NCBI RefSeq assembly: GCF_001634285.1
Contig: NZ_CP015438.1
Location: 1,748,001 to 1,812,000 of the forward strand
Direction of reading: 5' to 3'
Length of the DNA stretch: 64,000 nt
Source: Anoxybacillus amylolyticus
GTDB taxonomy: Bacteria; Bacillota; Bacilli; Bacillales; Anoxybacillaceae
Position numbers and translations under genes: made by a program. The notes beneath the pieces were generated by a model, which saw only the letters and a program-made list of their open reading frames with translations, did not search any database and was not told where the DNA came from. Below are positions 58,900 to 64,000 of the stretch, piece by piece; position 1 is the stretch's first letter, and each line of letters opens with the position of its first letter.

Positions 58900-58980
58900 T
58901 TGGGTAGACAACTGTCTAACTCCAAGCGCCATCGGTCTAAAGCGTTTCCTTCTCGAGGACGATAGGGAGGCGTTTTTTTA
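58900..58980 (+). ncRNA. Candidate small RNA with terminator
   Basis: In the 227-bp gap after rarD, CGCC-ATCG (58927-58934) can pair with CGAT (58960-58963) and GGCG (58969-58972), followed by seven T's. A minus-strand frame of 64 residues over this region has no ribosome site. I see no promoter. Low confidence. Confidence 0.25.
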
Positions 58981-59067
58981 AACAAATACCCATTTTCGTA
59001 AAAATATCTAACCATTTTCCCATTAGATGAATAGTCTACAAGTACAATAGTGAAGGAGGTGCTCAAG

Positions 59068-59166
59068 ATGGGTGCAGCTTACGGCGGCGGATTTGCGTTA
59101 ATCGTTGTGTTGTTTATTTTGTTAATTATTGTTGGTGCGGCATTTGTTGGTGGTTGGGGGTACTAA
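59068..59166 (+). CDS. YjcZ family sporulation peptide 1
   Basis: A 32-residue peptide: glycine-rich start then the helix [20 protein letters not shown], the YjcZ/YrzE-type signature of small sporulation-associated membrane peptides. GAAGGAGGTG precedes the ATG. Confidence 0.85.
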   Translation: MGAAYGGGFALIVVLFILLIIVGAAFVGGWGY

Positions 59167-59215
59167 TCCCCACGCCTATGAAAACGTTACTTTTTAAAAA
59201 AAGGGAGGGAAAGAG

Positions 59216-59347
59216 ATGCCATTTGGATACGGATATGGCTGGGGTTACGGCGGCTATGGGTATGGTGGATACGGGCATGGGCGAGGTTTCGTGCTCATCG
59301 TTGTGTTGTTTATCTTGTTAATTATCGTTGGTGCCGCATGGTGCTAA
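59216..59347 (+). CDS. YjcZ family sporulation peptide 2
   Basis: A 43-residue peptide with an aromatic/Gly repeat head ([19 protein letters not shown]) and the same helix [18 protein letters not shown] as its neighbour. GGGAGGGAAAG precedes the ATG. It is a tandem paralogue of peptide 1 with an expanded Gly/Tyr region. Confidence 0.85.
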   Translation: MPFGYGYGWGYGGYGYGGYGHGRGFVLIVVLFILLIIVGAAWC

Positions 59348-59357
59348 CTTTTAGCTT

Positions 59358-59402
59358 AAAAAAGGCGGAGAGGCTAACACGCTTCTTCCGCCTTTTGTTT
59401 GT
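59358..59402. terminator. Bidirectional terminator
   Basis: AAAAGGCGGA / TCCGCCTTTT, convergent genes. Confidence 0.75.
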
Positions 59403-60744
59403 TATGCTGTTTCTTTTGAACGCGCAATAAACGAAACGATAAAAAGACTGCACCGGCAGCTAATCCGGTAATAAGCCCGATCCAATAGCCGAACGCTTCA
59501 GCGGCAGTGTAATTCGCCAATACATAGCCGACTGGCAATCCGATGCCCCAATAGGCTAAAAGTGCAGCAAGAAAAGCAGCGTTTACGTCTTTATATCCTC
59601 TAAGTGCTCCTTGAATAGGCGCAGCGACGGCATCAGAAAACTGGAAAAAGATAGCGTATAACAAAAACTGTTTTGTCAACTCCCATACAGCCCCATCTTT
59701 TGTGTAGAGCGCTGCTATTTCGCCTCGGAATACATAAAGAACAAGGGAGGTAATGACTGCGGTGCTGACTGCAATACTAATGCCGAGAATGGTATATTGC
59801 TTCGCATCTACATAACGCTTCGCCCCAGCTTCAAATCCGACTGCAATCGTTAACGCCATCGATACACTTAATGGAATCATATAAAGAAGGGAAGCAAAAT
59901 TAATCGCGCTTTGATGCGCTGCAATGGTCACTGTGTTAAATTGGCTCATCAGCAACGTGACGGCCGCGAAAATGCTCGTTTCAAAGAAAATGGCAAAGCC
60001 AATCGGCAGCCCAATTTTTAACAACTCTTTCCATGTCACAATGGAAAGAGGAGGAAACGAGCGAAAAAGGCCGTAATGAGAAAATGGGCGACATTTCGTT
60101 GTGACGAATAACACGACAACTAAGCAAAACCAGTATGTAATCGCTGTCGCGTATCCAGCACCGACACCGCCTAATGCAGGAAAACCAAACTTTCCGAAAA
60201 TAAGTAAATAGTTGAACATGACATTGACTGGCAAAGCAATTAATGTAATGAACATTGTTATTTTTGTTTGTCCAAGTGCGTCTATAAAGCAACGAAGTAC
60301 GTGATATATGAATAGCGGAATGATACCGAGCGAAAGCGCAATTAAATAATGATAGGCGATATTTCTTACATTCTCTTCTAACTGCATCGTAGCTAATATG
60401 TTCGGTAGCGCAAACGATCCGATAAATAGAATGGCGAAAGCAATAAGAATAGCTAAATAAACCGCCTGCATGACTGAATATGGAATTTGTTCAGGGCGTT
60501 TGGCCCCAAGATGGTGCGAAACGACAGGAGTAAGCGCAAGTAAAATACCGCCTAGACCTGTAAAGACAGGAACCCAAATATTTGACCCAATCGCCACTCC
60601 AGCCAAGTCTTGTGCGCTAGCATGCCCCGACATCGCCACATCTGCAAAGTTCATTGCATAAAGGCCGATTTGTGTTACTAATACAGGGAACAGAAGCTGA
60701 AGTAGCTGCCACGTTTTTTCTTTATGTGAAAACGTCTGTCTCAC
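59374..60744 (-). CDS. MATE family multidrug/Na+ antiporter
   Basis: A 456-residue protein with twelve membrane helices. NFADVAMSGHASAQDLAGVAI near the start and the symmetric second half (about 240-430) fit NorM-type MATE exporters. GTG start at 60744 preceded by GGGAGGTTT. Exports cationic compounds using Na+ or H+; substrate unknown. Confidence 0.92.
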   Translation of the reverse strand: MRQTFSHKEKTWQLLQLLFPVLVTQIGLYAMNFADVAMSGHASAQDLAGVAIGSNIWVPVFTGLGGILLALTPVVSHHLGAKRPEQIPYSVMQAVYLAILIAFAILFIGSFALPNILATMQLEENVRNIAYHYLIALSLGIIPLFIYHVLRCFIDALGQTKITMFITLIALPVNVMFNYLLIFGKFGFPALGGVGAGYATAITYWFCLVVVLFVTTKCRPFSHYGLFRSFPPLSIVTWKELLKIGLPIGFAIFFETSIFAAVTLLMSQFNTVTIAAHQSAINFASLLYMIPLSVSMALTIAVGFEAGAKRYVDAKQYTILGISIAVSTAVITSLVLYVFRGEIAALYTKDGAVWELTKQFLLYAIFFQFSDAVAAPIQGALRGYKDVNAAFLAALLAYWGIGLPVGYVLANYTAAEAFGYWIGLITGLAAGAVFLSFRLLRVQKKQHNKQKAEEAC

Positions 60745-60855
60745 TAAAAAAACCTCCCTTCTCGCTATTATAGGTTACGAAAAAAATGGAAAATAAACAA
60801 CCCTAAAAATAAATAAAACATTGTTCTAAATAAACAATAAAAAGAAAAAAACACC

Positions 60856-62106
60856 TCACAAAGAGGCGCGAATACAAACAGGCAATTCAATTAAAAAGCA
60901 GGTGCCGGTTTCATTGCTTTGCACTTTCATTGTTCCTTTATGAAGTTCAATGATTTTGCGCGACAATGACAATCCAAGCCCGGTTCCTGTTTCTTTTGTT
61001 GAGAAAAAAGGGTCAAAAATATAATCAATAATGGTTGGTGGAATCCCTGGACCATCGTCGCAAAAGAAAATTTGCACAATGTTGTTATGCAATTTACTTG
61101 TAATCGAAATACGCATCGTTTTTTTCACTTTTGCTTCCACTGCGTTATGGAAAAGATTCAAAAATACTTGCAGCAGTTGATTTTTATCTGCTTCTATGTC
61201 GTAGTTGTTCAGCCGTTCATCCAAATAATAGTGGATCTCAATATCACGAAGCAATGCCTCGCTATGCAGTAAAATACCTAAATCTTCCTTAATAAATTGG
61301 TTAATATTCATCTTCTCTGCCTTTACTTCCGACGGTTTCGCGATGTTTAAAAAATCCGTAATAATGCCATTTGCTCTGTCTAACTCAGGAATAAGCAATT
61401 TATCAATAAGCGATACAATTCGGTCAGGAAGTTCATTTTTAAAGAACTGCAAATATCCTCGTACCGTTGTGAGCGGATTGCGAATTTCATGGGCAATCCC
61501 AGCAGCGATGCGACCAGCGACAGCTAATTTTTCTGTTTCTTTCATTAAATTGAGTGACTGAAACATGCTAATAACGCGTTTAATTGAGCCATCTTCATTT
61601 CGAATGAGGCGCGTATTAATAATTCCGTAATAACGATCTAACACTTCTTGGTTGTAAATTGGCTCATTTTTTTCAATCGATTTAAGCGTCATAATGAGCT
61701 CGTCCGGTAGTTTTAGCAGGTCACGAATATGTTTGCCAATCATTTCATCCCGATCAACCCCGGTATCATTTGCCGCTTGTAAGTTACAAAGTGTAATGAT
61801 ACCGTTGCCATCAACAAATACGATGTGATGTGGAACGAGGTCGAGAATGGGAGATAAAAATGCTTCCACTTTTTCAAACGGCAAGTCGGAAATAGGATCG
61901 ATATCTAGATGAAGTTCTGCAGGTATTTGATGAGTAGCGACGTCAAACCGAATTTCTGTTTCAGCTGTTCCGCGCTTTTTTGCCATCGCCATTCCTAACG
62001 AATAGTCGGTGAACTGGAAAGTAAATGGCAATTGTTGAGCAAAGTGTTTATAAAACTGTACTTCTTTTTCCAATTCCTCGATTTTTTTTTCCATCTTCCT
62101 ATCCAT
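60856..62106 (-). CDS. PAS-domain sporulation-type histidine kinase
   Basis: A 416-residue soluble kinase. An N-terminal coiled coil (3-25), a PAS domain (about 85-195; HHIVFVDGNGIITLCNLQAA), HisKA with AAGIAHEIRNPLTTVRGYLQ (His near 217) and HATPase_c with N-box NLFHNAVEAK and FFSTKETGTGLGLSLS. Such kinases feed the Spo0A phosphorelay. No regulator is adjacent. AAGGAGC is 9 nt before the ATG. A second orphan kinase of this type lies at 4965-6098. Confidence 0.9.
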   Translation of the reverse strand: MDRKMEKKIEELEKEVQFYKHFAQQLPFTFQFTDYSLGMAMAKKRGTAETEIRFDVATHQIPAELHLDIDPISDLPFEKVEAFLSPILDLVPHHIVFVDGNGIITLCNLQAANDTGVDRDEMIGKHIRDLLKLPDELIMTLKSIEKNEPIYNQEVLDRYYGIINTRLIRNEDGSIKRVISMFQSLNLMKETEKLAVAGRIAAGIAHEIRNPLTTVRGYLQFFKNELPDRIVSLIDKLLIPELDRANGIITDFLNIAKPSEVKAEKMNINQFIKEDLGILLHSEALLRDIEIHYYLDERLNNYDIEADKNQLLQVFLNLFHNAVEAKVKKTMRISITSKLHNNIVQIFFCDDGPGIPPTIIDYIFDPFFSTKETGTGLGLSLSRKIIELHKGTMKVQSNETGTCFLIELPVCIRASL

Positions 62107-62302
62107 TTCGCCATTGCTCCTTATCTAAAAAAAGGTTCGTTAGTAGTGTACTGAAAATTTCATCGCTCGGCTAGAGGGAAGAAAAAAAAGATTTTATATT
62201 TCTAAAAAACTATGTTCTAAATAATCAATAAAAACATAAAAAAATATTTCGTTAGACGAAATATTGTGATACAATGAATTGGAAAAGAAAGGGAGATAGG
62301 CA

Positions 62303-63496
62303 ATGTGGAAAAACCGGAATGTATGGATTATTCTAACGGGCGAACTTGTCGCTGGGCTAGGCATTTGGTTTGGAATCATCGGTAATTTAGAATTTTTACA
62401 ACAACACGTTCCATCCGACTTTCTCAAGTCCCTTATTTTGTTTATTGGACTATTAGCAGGGGTCCTCGTTGGACCGCTCGCCGGCAAAGTATGCGACCGT
62501 TATAGCAAAAAAATCGTCTTACTGTATTCTAGTTTTTTTCGGATGATAAGTGTCACGTTTATGTTGCTTGCGCTTCATTTTTCGTCCATCGGTTGGATGC
62601 TTGTTTTTATGGTAACATTTCAAATCGCCGCTGCTTTCTATTTCCCTGCTCTTCAAGCGACGATTCCACTTATTGTAGAGGAGAAGGAATTGCTTGCGAT
62701 GAACGGGATTCATATGAATGTTTCTACCATTTCGCGAATTGCAGGAACTGCGCTAGGGGGGATGTTTCTTACGGTGGTAAGCCTTCGATCGCTTTATATC
62801 GCGAGTTTCATCGCTTACGTCATATTGTTCGGAGTGACATTTTTTCTACACATTCCTAATAAACAAACGAGCGAACGCAACCAACGGGCTAACATGCCTT
62901 TCAAAGCGATGGTTCCGTTATTAAAAAAGTACCCGCTTGTTCAAATTGCGTTACTATTAACGATCATCCCGATGCTATTTCTCGGGGGATTTAACTTAAT
63001 TGTCATGAGCATTAGCGACTTGCAGCACGATCCGGCAGTGAAAGGGCTTTTATATACGACAGAAGGAATGGCATTTATGATCGGTGCTTTCGTTGTAAAA
63101 CGAATGGCAATAGGGCAGCGAAAGTCGCTGTATGTCTTCTCCCTACTAATTACCGTTTCGCAAGGCTCGCTATATTTTTCAGAAATAAAACTCGCTGCCT
63201 TAGCATCATTTGCCTTATTCGGCTTTAGTGTCGGCTGCTTTTTTCCGATTACGGCAACCATTTTTCAAACGAATATTCCGAAAGAGTATCACGGTCGCTT
63301 TTTTTCTTTAAAAAATATGTTAGACCGCGTATTATTTCAAATTGTCTTGCTTGGGACAGGATTTTTCTTGGATGTCATTGGTCTCGAAATGATGGTCGTG
63401 TTGTTTAGCAGCTTGTCTTTGTTGCTCATTGTTTATTTTTTTATGCGCGAAACGAACGAGTCGGTTTCTTCGCAGCGGCACGACTCTACTTTTTAA
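62303..63496 (+). CDS. MFS transporter
   Basis: A 397-residue protein with about twelve membrane helices. The loop after helix 2 reads GPLAGKVCDRYSKKIVLLYS, a version of the MFS GxxxDRxxRR motif. The layout resembles MFS_3-type/YfiS-like drug exporters. GGGAGATAGG precedes the ATG. Substrate not predictable. Confidence 0.9.
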   Translation: MWKNRNVWIILTGELVAGLGIWFGIIGNLEFLQQHVPSDFLKSLILFIGLLAGVLVGPLAGKVCDRYSKKIVLLYSSFFRMISVTFMLLALHFSSIGWMLVFMVTFQIAAAFYFPALQATIPLIVEEKELLAMNGIHMNVSTISRIAGTALGGMFLTVVSLRSLYIASFIAYVILFGVTFFLHIPNKQTSERNQRANMPFKAMVPLLKKYPLVQIALLLTIIPMLFLGGFNLIVMSISDLQHDPAVKGLLYTTEGMAFMIGAFVVKRMAIGQRKSLYVFSLLITVSQGSLYFSEIKLAALASFALFGFSVGCFFPITATIFQTNIPKEYHGRFFSLKNMLDRVLFQIVLLGTGFFLDVIGLEMMVVLFSSLSLLLIVYFFMRETNESVSSQRHDSTF

Positions 63497-63526
63497 CAAA
63501 GGAAGGGAACCGTCCCTTCCTTTACC
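63496..63526. terminator. Bidirectional terminator
   Basis: AAAGGAAGGGA / TCCCTTCCTTT between convergent transporter genes. Confidence 0.85.
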
Positions 63527-64000
63527 TAGTCGCGTTACTGTGTTGTTTCATGGCAAACAAGTAGTAGCAAAGAAATGCAAGACTACATAAAGCGATGCCG
63601 AGTACATATGGCAAATACGCAGTAAGCGTAAATAGCCAACCGGCAATGGGCGGCCCGACTAGCCTGCCGAGTGAATCAAAGGAAGAAAGGAATCCAGCAG
63701 CGCTTCCTTCGCCATCGGTTGCTTGCTTTGTGATGAGCGAGGAAAGGCAGGGGCGTATGACGCCGTTGCCAATGCCGAAAACCGATAAATAAAGAGCAGC
63801 AGTCCAAAAATTGTGAACGAGCAAAATAAGCGCAAACCCAATGGCAGAAAGAGCGATCCCGCCTTGGATCACTTTTCCTTCACCGAACGCACGAATCAGT
63901 TTGCCGATTAATCCGCCTTGAATGAAGGCGCTTGCTAGCCCCATAATCATAAAAATATAACCAAGTTCAACAGAATGAAGCCCTGCCCGTTGCGCTGCGT
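63522..64000 (-). CDS. MFS multidrug transporter, C-terminal part (cut by window edge)
   Basis: The frame is open from the stop at 63522 to the right edge; no start is needed inside the window. The visible residues hold four to five membrane helices (YLSVFGIGNGVIRPCLSSLI, SSFDSLGRLVGPPIAGWLF). The motif GIGNGVIRPCLSSL and GRLVGPPIAG match the C-terminal half of TetA/MdtG-like exporters. The N-terminal half lies beyond 64000. Confidence 0.85.
   Translation of the reverse strand, partial: AAQRAGLHSVELGYIFMIMGLASAFIQGGLIGKLIRAFGEGKVIQGGIALSAIGFALILLVHNFWTAALYLSVFGIGNGVIRPCLSSLITKQATDGEGSAAGFLSSFDSLGRLVGPPIAGWLFTLTAYLPYVLGIALCSLAFLCYYLFAMKQHSNATR

Noticed and set aside
58872-59066. Minus-strand frame of 64 codons after rarD
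   Set aside because: No ribosome site, unlikely composition, and the region folds like an RNA terminator on the plus strand.
1-64000. tRNA genes, rRNA genes, CRISPR arrays, prophage
   Set aside because: None recognised on either strand by eye.

Overview
The window looks like a chromosomal segment of a moderately thermophilic, spore-forming Bacillaceae, most likely Anoxybacillus or a close Geobacillus relative. This rests on three things. Two stretches keep Bacillus subtilis gene order: a cotD-ypsA-gpsB-rnpB-ypsC-ypvA-ypwA ... bpsA-bpsB-dynA-ypbS run, and a yodT-S-R-Q-P-kamA-yokU-yozE-yodN-yozD ... yodL ... deoD-yodJ run. There are many sporulation and spore-protein genes. The RNase P RNA is of the Bacillus (B) type. 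No database search was possible; names come from reading motifs and synteny.

Layout. 1-2.4 kb: a lysine riboswitch on the minus strand whose target gene lies off the left edge, a YitT-type membrane protein and a peptide transporter. 2.6-4.2 kb: an IS66-family element with a perfect 8-bp target duplication, 23 bp upstream of a secreted nuclease gene. 5-9.9 kb: an orphan sporulation-type kinase, a beta-propeller lipoprotein with a two-component system, and a PepSY protein. 10-20.5 kb: cysteine synthase, a decayed yprB (mrfB) relic, then cotD, ypsA, gpsB, rnpB, a PAS-GGDEF-EAL protein, ypsC, the DinG-like helicase ypvA and carboxypeptidase ypwA. 20.6-22.9 kb: a three-gene ba3-type cytochrome oxidase operon including the tiny subunit IIa. 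23.1-29.8 kb: alkylpyrone synthase and methyltransferase, the double dynamin dynA, and small genes. 29.9-34.4 kb: small spore proteins (gamma-SASP-like, sspN, tlp), thioesterases, a ResA-like protein and a CorA protein.

36.7-38.5 kb: an IS200/IS605 element with a dead tnpA and an intact tnpB. 38.6-47.7 kb: bioB, then the sporulation lysine-metabolism operon (aminotransferase, CoA-transferase pair, deacylase, acetyltransferase, lysine 2,3-aminomutase) and yokU-yozE-yodN-yozD. 47.7-52.8 kb: a block absent from this place in B. subtilis (DUF2515 protein, His/Tyr-rich protein, Hanks-type kinase, spo0M), bracketed by a ~203-bp MITE-like insert that duplicated a palindromic terminator and by an IS1182-family element. 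52.8-55.9 kb: yodL, small genes, deoD, yodJ. 56-64 kb: cation transporters, RarD, two YjcZ peptides, a MATE exporter, a second orphan sporulation-type kinase and two MFS transporters, the last cut by the window edge.

I do not see a CRISPR array, tRNA, rRNA operon or prophage. I did not find a clearly new multi-gene system. The most informative observations are the MITE and its duplicated terminator, the inactivated TnpA beside an intact TnpB, the mrfB relic, the bracketed kinase-spo0M block, and several small genes and RNAs that length-filtered annotation would miss.
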